Shown here: piece by piece, positions 1 to 6,966 of the stretch
Layout: every line of letters starts with the position of its first letter
Position numbering within the stretch: position 1 is the first letter of the stretch
Assembly: GCA_017996845.1 (NCBI GenBank)
Contig: JAGOGF010000101.1
Coordinates: 1-9,246, forward strand
DNA length: 9,246 bases
Direction: 5' to 3'
From: Butyrivibrio sp.
Lineage (GTDB): Bacteria > Bacillota_A > Clostridia > Lachnospirales > Lachnospiraceae
The notes under the pieces: model-generated
Database searches by the model: none
What the model saw: only the letters and a program-made list of their open reading frames with translations
What the model was told of the DNA's origin: nothing
Translations under genes and position numbers: made by a program

Positions 1-84
1 ATTTATTTCACCAGTTTAAAATGAAAACATCTGCAGGAATAAGGTACTGGCATCTTTTGAAAAATAAAATAATACAATAGAAAA

Positions 85-112
85 TTGATTTATATAGGAG
101 CAGTGCTATAAT
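85..112 (+). promoter_or_regulatory. Extended -10 sigma-A promoter for the MFS gene
   Basis: A -35-like TTGATT at 85-90 and a perfect TATAAT at 107-112 are separated by 16 bp. The -10 is preceded by TGC, giving the extended form TGCTATAAT. Transcription would begin near 118-120. That argues against translation starting at the TTG at 120 and supports the ATG at 159. No operator-like palindrome is evident around it. Confidence 0.6.
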
Positions 113-158
113 TTTAAAATTGGGTTTAGAGAGCTTGTTATGGAATGGAGAATGTGTC

Positions 159-1412
159 ATGGAACAGGTGTTGTCCAACAAAAACAGAAATCTTTTATTA
201 ACCGGTCAATTTATATCTCTTTTAGGGAACTCAATTCAAAGGTTTGCGCTTTCTCTCTATATTCTGGATTTAACTGGATCTGTAGCAGCCTTTTCAGCCT
301 TGACTGCATTCAGTGTTTTGCCGCAGATCTTTATCAGCCCGGTTGGAGGTGCAATTGCAGATCTGGCAGACAGGAAAAAGATGTTGATTGTACTGGATCT
401 TATAAGTGCGGGGATGCTTGCTTTACTGTTGGGTTCATTAAAAGAGAATCCTTCATCAATCATATCCTTAGCGGTATTTATGTTATTGCTGGCGACAATT
501 GGAACGGTGTATGATCCGGTGATTCGTGCAGTTATTCCATCGGTTGTCAGACCGCAGGAGTATATGAAAACGAACAGTTATGTTAGTGCAATATCGTCGG
601 TTACTTTGCTGGGAGGTTCTGTAGGCGCGGGATTTTTATATGCATTTTTTGGAATCAGGATAATTATTATTATCAACCTCATCAGTTTCTTATGTTCAGC
701 AATTCTGGAATTATTTCTCCAATTGCCGAATGTAAACAGCCAAGATGAAAAAATCAGTGCACTGAAAATATTCAGTGATATGAAAGAAAGCTTGATTTTT
801 ATGTTTCGGGAACAAAAACTGATTTTTTATGTGCTGCTTCTTTCTGCAGCTGTAAATTTATTCATGACACCAATCTACAGCATCGGAATAGCAAGCGTTT
901 TGAAGCTGACTTTCCATGTATCCAATCAGACATTCGGTATTGTGCAGGGAATTGTCGGAAGCGGAATGGTTGCAGGGGCACTTATGACACCCAAGATCAG
1001 TAAGCGGATTCCGGTTGAAAAAATGCATGTCTATTTTTATGCTGTAAGTTTTGCAATATTAGGGATGGGATGCAGTACAAGTATTTTTATTAATCCATCG
1101 GCTATTATGAAACAGATGGCGGTTATCATTTTTGTGGGGATGGGATTTCTTTACCTGTTTTTGATTGCGATTATTAATATTTCATTTTTTACAGTGGTGC
1201 AAAAAAATATCCCGCTTTCCATGATGGGCAAAATAATGGCACTGATCATGTCCATCTGCTCCGCGTTTACACCGATCGGGCAAATTCTTTATGGATTCTG
1301 GTTCGATCAATATGCAGACCATTTGATCATAATATACATATTCGCCATCGTATGTACAGTTATACTGGGAGCTATCCTTGGGAAAATATTAAAGCGATAT
1401 CATCCGGAATAA
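159..1412 (+). CDS. MFS transporter, drug/macrolide efflux (MFS_3/EntS-like)
   Basis: This is a 417-residue, strongly hydrophobic protein with about 12 predicted membrane segments, consistent with a major facilitator superfamily exporter in the cytoplasmic membrane. The first helices carry a GNSIQRFALSLYILDLTGS stretch, and the loop after helix 2 has a motif-A-like GGAIADLADRKK at about residues 63-74. This resembles the MFS_3 group that includes enterobactin exporters and Mef-type macrolide pumps. Such proteins use the proton gradient to expel small molecules; the substrate cannot be read from the sequence. I chose ATG 159 because GGAG at 147-150 lies 8 bases upstream and because the promoter at 85-112 would start the RNA at about 120. 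A TTG at 120 would add 13 residues with no leader for ribosome binding. The gene has its own promoter and no close plus-strand partner in the window. It ends normally with a TAA and looks intact. No adjacent regulator is visible. Confidence 0.85.
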   Translation: MEQVLSNKNRNLLLTGQFISLLGNSIQRFALSLYILDLTGSVAAFSALTAFSVLPQIFISPVGGAIADLADRKKMLIVLDLISAGMLALLLGSLKENPSSIISLAVFMLLLATIGTVYDPVIRAVIPSVVRPQEYMKTNSYVSAISSVTLLGGSVGAGFLYAFFGIRIIIIINLISFLCSAILELFLQLPNVNSQDEKISALKIFSDMKESLIFMFREQKLIFYVLLLSAAVNLFMTPIYSIGIASVLKLTFHVSNQTFGIVQGIVGSGMVAGALMTPKISKRIPVEKMHVYFYAVSFAILGMGCSTSIFINPSAIMKQMAVIIFVGMGFLYLFLIAIINISFFTVVQKNIPLSMMGKIMALIMSICSAFTPIGQILYGFWFDQYADHLIIIYIFAIVCTVILGAILGKILKRYHPE

Positions 1413-1674
1413 AGCTGGAAAATAGCTGCCTTTTCTCAATTGTCTTTATGGCTATATTTGGTGTGGTATTGGAAAAAACAGAGTGAAGGTGTTCTTTGGC
1501 GAGTTTTATGAAAAGAGGTGCATAAAATCGATATTAGAACGATCAGGATATGATGCAGGAATGAGAGATCCTTATATGCATCAGGATTGCAGCATCAGAT
1601 CCCGATATGCAGATAATATGATGAGAAAAAATAAAAAGGATGGAATAGGTTGAGAAATAGAAACAATCTGTGAT
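1413..1674. other. Gene-poor intergenic stretch
   Basis: Between the end of the transporter and the tRNA-Ser terminator I see no supported gene. A 56-codon open frame runs from a GTG at 1483 to a TGA at 1651, but it has no good ribosome binding site and no product I recognise. The region is A-rich, with several GATC- and ATGCA-type short words. Just after the transporter stop, a weak AGCT...AGCT fold precedes CCTTTTCT, which is too short to call a terminator. Confidence 0.4.
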
Positions 1675-1713
1675 TAAAACAGAAATTCCGGTATCAGGCC
1701 AAGGATACCGGAA
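1675..1713 (-). terminator. Rho-independent terminator of tRNA-Ser (minus strand)
   Basis: A perfect 10-bp inverted repeat pairs 1686-1695 (TTCCGGTATC) with 1704-1713 (GATACCGGAA) across an 8-base loop. Read on the minus strand, the hairpin is followed by TTTCTGTTTTAATC (1685 down to 1672), a T-rich tail. On the plus strand the following bases are CAAATAGCGG, so the element works only for minus-strand transcription. It begins 7 bases after the 3' end of the tRNA, as expected for a single-gene tRNA transcript. Confidence 0.85.
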
Positions 1714-1720
1714 CAAATAG

Positions 1721-1808
1721 CGGAGCAGCAGGGATTTGAACCCTGGCGGCGGTTACCCGCCCTATCGCATTTCGAGTGCGACCTCTTCGACCTCTTGAGT
1801 ACTGCTCC
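1721..1808 (-). tRNA. tRNA-Ser, anticodon CGA
   Basis: Read on the minus strand, the 88 bases fold as a class II tRNA. The acceptor stem pairs GGAGCAG with CTGCTCC and G is the discriminator. The D arm is CTC/GAG with GG in the loop. The anticodon stem is TCGCA/TGCGA around loop CTCGAAA. A long variable arm has stem GGCGG/CCGCC and loop GTAA. The T arm is CAGGG/CCCTG with loop TTCAAAT. The anticodon is CGA (plus-strand TCG at 1772-1774), which reads UCG serine codons. A long variable arm with a G discriminator is the serine tRNA signature. The gene does not encode the 3' CCA: the next minus-strand bases are CTA, so CCA must be added by tRNA nucleotidyltransferase. It stands alone, opposite in direction to its neighbours, with its own promoter and terminator. 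Confidence 0.97.
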
Positions 1809-1887
1809 ATATTATATTGAACGGGTGCCTCAAAGAATAACACCCATAGAAAAACGCCTATCAAATCAGACTTTTAAGCGCTTTTCT

Positions 1888-1916
1888 ATTATAAGGTTTT
1901 GCATGCTGCAAGTCAA
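1888..1916 (-). promoter_or_regulatory. Sigma-A promoter of tRNA-Ser (minus strand)
   Basis: On the minus strand TTGACT (1916-1911) and TATAAT (1893-1888) are separated by exactly 17 bp, a near-consensus sigma-A promoter. Transcription would start near 1880, giving a 5' leader of about 70 bases before the mature tRNA end at 1808. That leader contains a short GGGTG/CACCC fold. Confidence 0.85.
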
Positions 1917-1923
1917 CAAACAG

Positions 1924-1952
1924 TTGTTACCGGAGTCAATATTTTGTATAAT
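1924..1952 (+). promoter_or_regulatory. Sigma-A promoter of the pfkA-dnaX operon
   Basis: TTGTTA at 1924-1929 and TATAAT at 1947-1952 are separated by 17 bp. Transcription would start near 1959, leaving a leader of about 55 bases before the phosphofructokinase start. The -35 lies only 7 bp from the -35 of the divergent tRNA-Ser promoter. It is the only strong promoter I see ahead of the seven-gene run. Confidence 0.75.
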
Positions 1953-2014
1953 AGAACGGTAGCAGCAGGCAATAACATTGTTGAGGTTTGTGCTTCATAA
2001 AAGGAGATTTTCCT

Positions 2015-3088
2015 ATGATGAGAATCGGTATGTTGACAAGTGGCGGAGATTGTCAGGCGCTTAATGCAGCCATGCGCGGAGTTGTAAAATGCCTTGCACA
2101 CAGCGGCCAGGAAGTAGAAATATATGGGTTTCTCAATGGATATAAGGGGCTGATATACAGCGATTTCAGAATGCTTACAACAGCAGATTTCTCTGGAATC
2201 CTGACAAGAGGCGGAACAATTCTGGGAAGTTCCAGAGTTCCGTTCAAAACCATTCGGGAACCTGATGAGAACGGTGTCGATAAGGTTGAAGCAATGAAAC
2301 AGACATTTCACAAGCTTCAGCTGAACTGTCTTGTGGTACTTGGCGGAAATGGTTCACAGAAAACAGCGAACCTTCTTCGTGAAGAAGGCCTTAATATTGT
2401 ATCACTCCCCAAGACAATTGATAATGATCTCTGGGGAACCGATATGACATTTGGATTTCAGAGTGCGGTAGATGTTGCGACAACGGCAATTGACTGTATC
2501 CATACCACGGCAGATTCACATGGACGGGTTTTTATTGTCGAAGTTATGGGACATAAGGTCGGATGGCTTACTTTGAATGCGGGGATTGCGGGCGGAGCGG
2601 ACATTATTCTTTTGCCGGAGATAGCTTATGATATTGATAAGGTTGTAGATGCCATAGAAGAAAGAGCTTCCAAGGGATGCCGTTTTACGATTCTTGCAGT
2701 TGCTGAGGGGGCAATTTCCAAAGCAGATGCCAAATTATCCAAGAAAGAATATAAAGACAAACTGACACATTACGCATTTCCGTCGGTTTCTTATGAAATT
2801 GCGGATCAGATTCAGAAAAAATCAGGGCGTGAGGTCAGAGTTACCGTACCGGGGCATATGCAGAGAGGGGGAGCTCCCGATCCGTATGACAGAGTATTTG
2901 CAAGCAGGCTTGGTGCGGAAGCAGGGCAACTTATTATTAAAAAGCAATACGGATATATGCTTGCATATAAGAACCGCGAAATAGTAAAGGTACCGCTGCA
3001 GGAAATTGCCGGTAAACTCAAAACCGTTGATCCGGATGCGAGTATCATCAAAGAAGCCAAAATGCTTGGTGTAAGCTTTGGAGATTGA
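2015..3088 (+). CDS. pfkA: 6-phosphofructokinase, Gly104/Lys124 (group III/mixed) type
   Basis: The 357-residue cytosolic enzyme phosphorylates fructose 6-phosphate to fructose 1,6-bisphosphate, the committed step of glycolysis. The order of motifs is typical: nucleotide-binding LTSGGDCQALNAAMRG (7-22), GSSRVPF (71-77), GGNGS (110-114), PKTIDNDL (132-139, with D136 aligning to the catalytic base), EVMGHKVGW (176-184), GIAGGAD, and PGHMQRGG near the C-terminus. Gly113 (E. coli Gly104) points to ATP rather than pyrophosphate as donor. Lys133 (E. coli 124) is the residue usual in pyrophosphate-dependent and mixed enzymes; Gly plus Lys marks the mixed group, generally ATP-dependent. Oddities are Asn112 where GGDGS has a magnesium-binding Asp, and His180 where most family members have the Arg of MGR. 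The start at ATG 2015 is 8 bases after AAAGGAG (2000-2006); ATG 2018 is an alternative. It heads the operon, 34 bases ahead of dnaX. Phosphoryl donor and allostery remain uncertain. Confidence 0.9.
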   Translation: MMRIGMLTSGGDCQALNAAMRGVVKCLAHSGQEVEIYGFLNGYKGLIYSDFRMLTTADFSGILTRGGTILGSSRVPFKTIREPDENGVDKVEAMKQTFHKLQLNCLVVLGGNGSQKTANLLREEGLNIVSLPKTIDNDLWGTDMTFGFQSAVDVATTAIDCIHTTADSHGRVFIVEVMGHKVGWLTLNAGIAGGADIILLPEIAYDIDKVVDAIEERASKGCRFTILAVAEGAISKADAKLSKKEYKDKLTHYAFPSVSYEIADQIQKKSGREVRVTVPGHMQRGGAPDPYDRVFASRLGAEAGQLIIKKQYGYMLAYKNREIVKVPLQEIAGKLKTVDPDASIIKEAKMLGVSFGD

Positions 3089-3122
3089 TAAAAATATGCC
3101 ATACTTTGGAGTAATGTGATTC

Positions 3123-4928
3123 ATGTCATATATAGCGCTTTACAGAAAATTCAGACCACCGGTCTTTGCAGATGTCAAAGGTCAGGATCATATTGTAACA
3201 ACACTGAAAAATCAAATAAAATCCGATCGGATTGGACATGCTTACCTGTTCTGCGGTACACGCGGAACAGGTAAGACTTCTGTTGCCAAAATTTTTGCCA
3301 AGGCAGTGAACTGTGAACATCCGGTGGATGGAAGCCCCTGTGGGGAATGCCCCGCCTGCAAGTCAATTGCGGCCGGGAACAGCATGAATGTGATAGAAAT
3401 TGATGCAGCATCCAATAATGGAGTTGATAATATCCGTGAGATTGTTGATGAAGTATCGTATTCGCCAACACAGGGGAAATATAAGGTTTATATTATTGAT
3501 GAAGTTCATATGCTTTCAACGGGTGCGTTTAATGCACTTCTGAAAACACTGGAAGAACCACCTTCCTATGTCATCTTTATTTTGGCAACGACAGAAGTTC
3601 AGAAGATACCGATTACAATCTTATCAAGGTGCCAGCGATATGATTTTCATAGGATCACAATTGATATAATTGAAGACAGATTAAAAGAAGTTACGCAGAG
3701 AGAACAGATTGCCGCACAGGAGAAAGCACTTCGTTATATCGCACGATTGGCTGACGGTTCCATGCGTGACAGCCTGAGCCTTCTGGATCAGTGTATTGCT
3801 TTTAATTATGGGGAAGAATTAACATATGATAAAGTACTTAAAGTACTGGGAGCAGTAGATACAGAAGTATTCGGGAAACTTTTTTCCTGTCTGTACAGGC
3901 AGGATGCAGCAGGAGCGATCGAATTGCTGGCTGAAATTGTGATTCAGGGAAGAGAATTGACACAGTTTGTAAATGATTTTATCTGGTATCTGCGCAATCT
4001 CATGTTGGTACGGACTTCTGATCAGATGGAGGACGTGATAGATATCTCATCGGAACATCTGAGTGCGCTGAAGCAGCAGGCGCAGGAAACTGATCTGGAT
4101 ACAATCATGCGCTATATCAGAGTCTTTTCCGAGCTCTCTGCACAGTTGCGTTTTGGTGTTCAGAAGCGTATTCTGATTGAAATGACATTGATAAAACTTT
4201 GTAAGCCACAGATGGAACAAAATCAAGATTCATTGCTGGATCGTGTCAGAATTCTGGAAGAAAATGATGCCAGATCAAAAGAAGTTATCGGACAGATCAG
4301 GTCAGGTCAGATTGCAGCTGCATCTGCCGCAGGGACGAAACAGGCATCACAGATCGCTGTGTCGGATCAGCAGAAGGTTTTTGATCGGGCAGTACCGGAT
4401 GAAATAAAATTCATTGTCAAGAACTGGGGTAAGTTTGTCAGTAAATGCCCCGCACCTGCTAAAGTATATCTGCAGATGGCACCACCTCCCAAATTAAGCC
4501 TTGGAAATGATGGCCGGCTTCAGATTGTATTTAATGATGAAATAAGAGCAGAAACTGCAAAACATGAGCAGCAGGAAATTGAAGCGGCTTTGTCAAGAGA
4601 AATGCAGAAGCAGGTTTTTGTGGAAATTCGTTATCTGACACCGACTGAACATTTTGAAGAAACCTATATTGATTTACAGGCTATCAATTTTGATATTGTT
4701 ACAGAGGATGAATCGGCAGCGCCCAGATATACGAAAAAAAATGAAGCAGAAAATGTGGCAGATGAGCAGGAACATATGGATATGTCTGAGGAGTTACCCC
4801 CTGATGCGGCAATGCTTTATGAAGACGCAGCAGCTATGGCGGCGATAGCTGAACAGGCAGATGATAATGCTTTTGAGGAACAGGATACTGACGATGAACC
4901 GGACGAACCGGAAGATTTTCAGGAATAA
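3123..4928 (+). CDS. dnaX: DNA polymerase III subunit gamma/tau (clamp loader ATPase)
   Basis: The 601-residue DnaX protein is the ATPase of the clamp loader that places the sliding beta clamp on primed DNA and ties the polymerases to the helicase. The AAA+ part is complete: Walker A GTRGTGKT (45-52), a zinc module with Cys64, Cys73, Cys76 and Cys79, Walker B with DEVH (126-129), sensor 1 ATT (155-157) and the SRC arginine finger (168-170). The oligomerisation and tau-specific regions follow. The last 70 or so residues are very acidic, ending in a run of D/E-rich sequence. It starts at ATG 3123 after a GGAG at 3108-3111 with an 11-base spacer, somewhat long. An upstream in-frame ATG at 3114 is followed at once by TGA. 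The gene is followed 12 bases later by ybaB, in the common dnaX-ybaB-recR order. An A8 run at 4734-4741 could give a shortened product; see the separate entry. Confidence 0.98.
   Translation: MSYIALYRKFRPPVFADVKGQDHIVTTLKNQIKSDRIGHAYLFCGTRGTGKTSVAKIFAKAVNCEHPVDGSPCGECPACKSIAAGNSMNVIEIDAASNNGVDNIREIVDEVSYSPTQGKYKVYIIDEVHMLSTGAFNALLKTLEEPPSYVIFILATTEVQKIPITILSRCQRYDFHRITIDIIEDRLKEVTQREQIAAQEKALRYIARLADGSMRDSLSLLDQCIAFNYGEELTYDKVLKVLGAVDTEVFGKLFSCLYRQDAAGAIELLAEIVIQGRELTQFVNDFIWYLRNLMLVRTSDQMEDVIDISSEHLSALKQQAQETDLDTIMRYIRVFSELSAQLRFGVQKRILIEMTLIKLCKPQMEQNQDSLLDRVRILEENDARSKEVIGQIRSGQIAAASAAGTKQASQIAVSDQQKVFDRAVPDEIKFIVKNWGKFVSKCPAPAKVYLQMAPPPKLSLGNDGRLQIVFNDEIRAETAKHEQQEIEAALSREMQKQVFVEIRYLTPTEHFEETYIDLQAINFDIVTEDESAAPRYTKKNEAENVADEQEHMDMSEELPPDAAMLYEDAAAMAAIAEQADDNAFEEQDTDDEPDEPEDFQE
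4733..4744 (+). other. A8 run in dnaX with -1 frame TGA (possible slippage site)
   Basis: Eight adenines (4734-4741) lie in frame as AAA AAA AAT, followed by GA. A one-base backward shift, or insertion of one extra A by RNA polymerase, would bring TGA (4742-4744) into frame immediately. It would end the protein at about residue 540, removing the acidic tail of about 61 residues. Programmed slippage making a short gamma form of DnaX is known in E. coli (ribosomal) and Thermus (transcriptional). Here no upstream Shine-Dalgarno stimulator at suitable distance or strong downstream hairpin is evident, so use of this site is only an inference. Confidence 0.3.
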
Positions 4929-4940
4929 AGGAGAAGAATG

Positions 4941-5291
4941 ATGAGTAAACGTGGAGGATTCCAGGGCGGGATGCCTGGAAATATGAGTAATTTGATGAAG
5001 CAGGCACAGCGTATGCAGCGCCAAATGGAAGAAAGCCAGAAAGAAATGGAAACTAAAGATTTCACGGCTAAGGCCGGAGGCGGAGCAGTTGAAGCAACAG
5101 TAACAGGGGCAAAGTCACTTAAGGAAATTAAAATATCCAAAGAAGCGGTTGATCCGGATGATGTTGAAATGTTACAGGATTTGATTGTTGCAGCAGTGAA
5201 TGAAGCCATGGGAATGGCAGATCAGGCCAGCAGTGAGACTCTTGGTAAAATGACCGGCGGTCTTGGGCTTGGCGGAGGACTTGGATTCTGA
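4941..5291 (+). CDS. ybaB: YbaB/EbfC family nucleoid-associated protein
   Basis: This small protein of 116 residues belongs to the YbaB/EbfC family, homodimeric DNA-binding proteins usually encoded between dnaX and recR. The family signature is clear: an N-terminal amphipathic helix rich in Met, Gln and Lys (NLMKQAQRMQRQMEE, about 16-30), then GGGAVEATVTG, the strand-forming IKISKEAVDPDDVEMLQDLI segment, and a glycine-rich C-terminal tail (GGLGLGGGLGF). Length is normal for the family (about 100-120). The ribosome binding site AAAGGAG (4927-4933) is followed by two consecutive ATG codons. I prefer the second (4941, spacer 7) over the first (4938, spacer 4) because related proteins begin M-x-KRGGF. 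Its TGA stop overlaps the recR ATG by one base. Its precise role is unsettled in the family; a link to recombination or nucleoid structure is inferred from neighbourhood. Confidence 0.95.
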   Translation: MSKRGGFQGGMPGNMSNLMKQAQRMQRQMEESQKEMETKDFTAKAGGGAVEATVTGAKSLKEIKISKEAVDPDDVEMLQDLIVAAVNEAMGMADQASSETLGKMTGGLGLGGGLGF

Positions 5292-5890
5292 TGGATCTCT
5301 ACAGCGGACATATTAATCGATTGATTGATGAGCTTGCAGCACTTCCCGGAATTGGCGGCAAGTCGGCACAGCGACTTGCTTTCTATATTATTAATATGCC
5401 TAAAGACAGAGTAGAACGTTTGGCCAGAGCACTTACTGATGCAAAAGAAAATGTTCATTATTGTAATATCTGTTGTACGCTTACGGATGATGATATCTGC
5501 CCGATCTGTTCAAATGCAAAAAGAGATCATCATACGATCATGATAGTTGAGAATGCAAGAGATCTTGCGGCATATGAGAAGACTGGAAAATATGAGGGGG
5601 TTTATCATGTTCTTCATGGTGCGATTTCTCCCATGTTGGGGATTGGACCAAATGATATTCGTCTCAAGGAATTAATGGCAAGGCTTGGGACGGAGCAGGT
5701 GGAAGAAGTGATTATAGCTACTAATTCAAGTCTGGAAGGCGAAACTACCGCCATGTATATCAGTAAATTGATTAAACCGACAGGAATTAAGGTGACGAGA
5801 ATCGCCAGTGGTGTTCCGGTTGGCGGAGATCTGGAATATATAGATGAAGTTACGCTGCTTCGTGCATTAGAAGGCAGAACTGAACTATAA
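5291..5890 (+). CDS. recR: Recombination mediator protein RecR
   Basis: The 199-residue RecR acts with RecO (and RecF) to load RecA on single-stranded DNA coated by SSB during gap repair. All expected elements are present: helix-hairpin-helix LPGIGGKSAQRLAFYI (18-33), a four-cysteine zinc finger with Cys58, Cys61, Cys70 and Cys73, a Toprim domain beginning MIVENARDL (84-92, with Glu87 and Asp91), and the C-terminal GVPVGGDLEYIDEVTLLRALEGR region. Family length is about 198-200. The ATG overlaps the ybaB stop (TGATG), so translation is probably coupled. A GGAGG at 5274-5278 inside the end of ybaB lies 12 bases upstream. GalM follows after 10 bases. Confidence 0.98.
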   Translation: MDLYSGHINRLIDELAALPGIGGKSAQRLAFYIINMPKDRVERLARALTDAKENVHYCNICCTLTDDDICPICSNAKRDHHTIMIVENARDLAAYEKTGKYEGVYHVLHGAISPMLGIGPNDIRLKELMARLGTEQVEEVIIATNSSLEGETTAMYISKLIKPTGIKVTRIASGVPVGGDLEYIDEVTLLRALEGRTEL

Positions 5891-5900
5891 GGAGGATATA

Positions 5901-6941
5901 ATGGGAGTAAAAAGAGAGTTTTTGGGAGAAACACCTGAGGGAGCACCGGTATATGGTTATCACCTGACTAATAAAAATGATATGGAAGTTTGCGTCATGA
6001 ACTATGGTGCAATTATCCGAAATATTATCTTGCCGGATAAAAATGGTGTAAAAAGAGATGTAACACTTGGATTTGAAAAGTTGGAGGAATATTTTATCAA
6101 CAGAGGTTCTGTGGGTGCGACTGTCGGACCGGTTGCAAACAGAACAGCAAAGGCACAATACAAAATCGATGGAGTGACTTATCATATGCTTGCAAATGAA
6201 GGAGAAAACAACCTTCATACGGATACAGATAATTGTTTTTATAAGCGTATTTGGGAAGCGGAAGAGACAGAAAATGAGGTCACTTTTTCAATAGATTCAC
6301 CTGCAGGTGATCTGGGATTTCCAGGAAACAGACATGTAACTTTAACATTTTCACTTTCGGATGATAATGAACTAAAGCTCCACTATCATGCACTTAGCGA
6401 TGCCAGAACATATCTTAACCTTACCAATCATGCATACTTTAATCTTGGAGGACATGATTCCGGTAATGTATTGCAGCATGTTATGCAATTGAATGCAGGA
6501 CATTATACACCCGTAGTAAAGGGTGCAATTCCAACAGGGGAAATTGCAACGGTTGAGGGTACCCCGCTTGATTTTACCAAACCGAAAACAATCGGACGGG
6601 ATATTGATGCTGACTTTGAACAGTTGAAGCTGGTTAATGGATATGATCACAATTTCTGTATTGATGCGGCGGATGGATCACTGCGCAACTTTGCAAATGT
6701 AACCAACCCTGTAACAGGGATAACATTACACTGTGCAACGACTTTACCTGGATTCCAGTTTTATTCGGCAAATGGATTTCATTGTGACTGCGGTAAGGAT
6801 GGTGCAATATATGGTGATCACGATGGCTTCTGTCTTGAAACACAGTTTTATCCCAATTCCATAAATGAACCTTCCTTTCCGGATCCGATTTTTGGACCAG
6901 ATAGAGAATATGACGCAGTAACAATGTACCAGTTTAGTTGA
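5901..6941 (+). CDS. galM: Aldose 1-epimerase (galactose mutarotase)
   Basis: The 346-residue cytosolic enzyme interconverts the alpha and beta anomers of aldohexoses such as galactose and glucose, feeding the Leloir pathway. The beta-sandwich family signatures are visible: VMNYGAIIRNIILPD near the N-terminus, VGPVANRTAKAQYKIDG (about 74-90), ANEGENNLH with catalytic His106, NLTNHAYFNL with catalytic His177, and LETQFYPNSIN with catalytic Glu313. Length is normal. The ribosome binding site AAGGAGG at 5889-5895, overlapping the recR stop, with a 5-base spacer is the strongest in the operon. No other galactose gene (galK, galT, galE) is in the window, so a general housekeeping mutarotase role is as likely as dedicated galactose use. 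Why it travels with recR is not shown by the sequence; read-through from the pfkA promoter would tie it to glycolysis. Confidence 0.95.
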   Translation: MGVKREFLGETPEGAPVYGYHLTNKNDMEVCVMNYGAIIRNIILPDKNGVKRDVTLGFEKLEEYFINRGSVGATVGPVANRTAKAQYKIDGVTYHMLANEGENNLHTDTDNCFYKRIWEAEETENEVTFSIDSPAGDLGFPGNRHVTLTFSLSDDNELKLHYHALSDARTYLNLTNHAYFNLGGHDSGNVLQHVMQLNAGHYTPVVKGAIPTGEIATVEGTPLDFTKPKTIGRDIDADFEQLKLVNGYDHNFCIDAADGSLRNFANVTNPVTGITLHCATTLPGFQFYSANGFHCDCGKDGAIYGDHDGFCLETQFYPNSINEPSFPDPIFGPDREYDAVTMYQFS

Positions 6942-6966
6942 TGATATATGAAAGAGACGCTTCCAG

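Noticed and set aside
120..158. TTG start at 120 for the transporter
   Set aside because: It coincides with the expected transcription start and adds 13 residues without a usable ribosome binding site; ATG 159 has GGAG at good spacing.
1413..1440. AGCT...AGCT fold followed by CCTTTTCT after the transporter stop
   Set aside because: The stem is only 4 bp and the T tract is broken, too weak to call a terminator.
1483..1653. A 56-codon plus-strand open frame from GTG 1483 to TGA 1651
   Set aside because: It has no convincing ribosome binding site, starts with a rare codon, and resembles no family I know; chance is the simpler explanation.
1913..2311. Minus-strand 132-codon open frame over the pfkA start
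   Set aside because: It overlaps the clearly coding phosphofructokinase and both divergent promoters and lacks a ribosome binding site.
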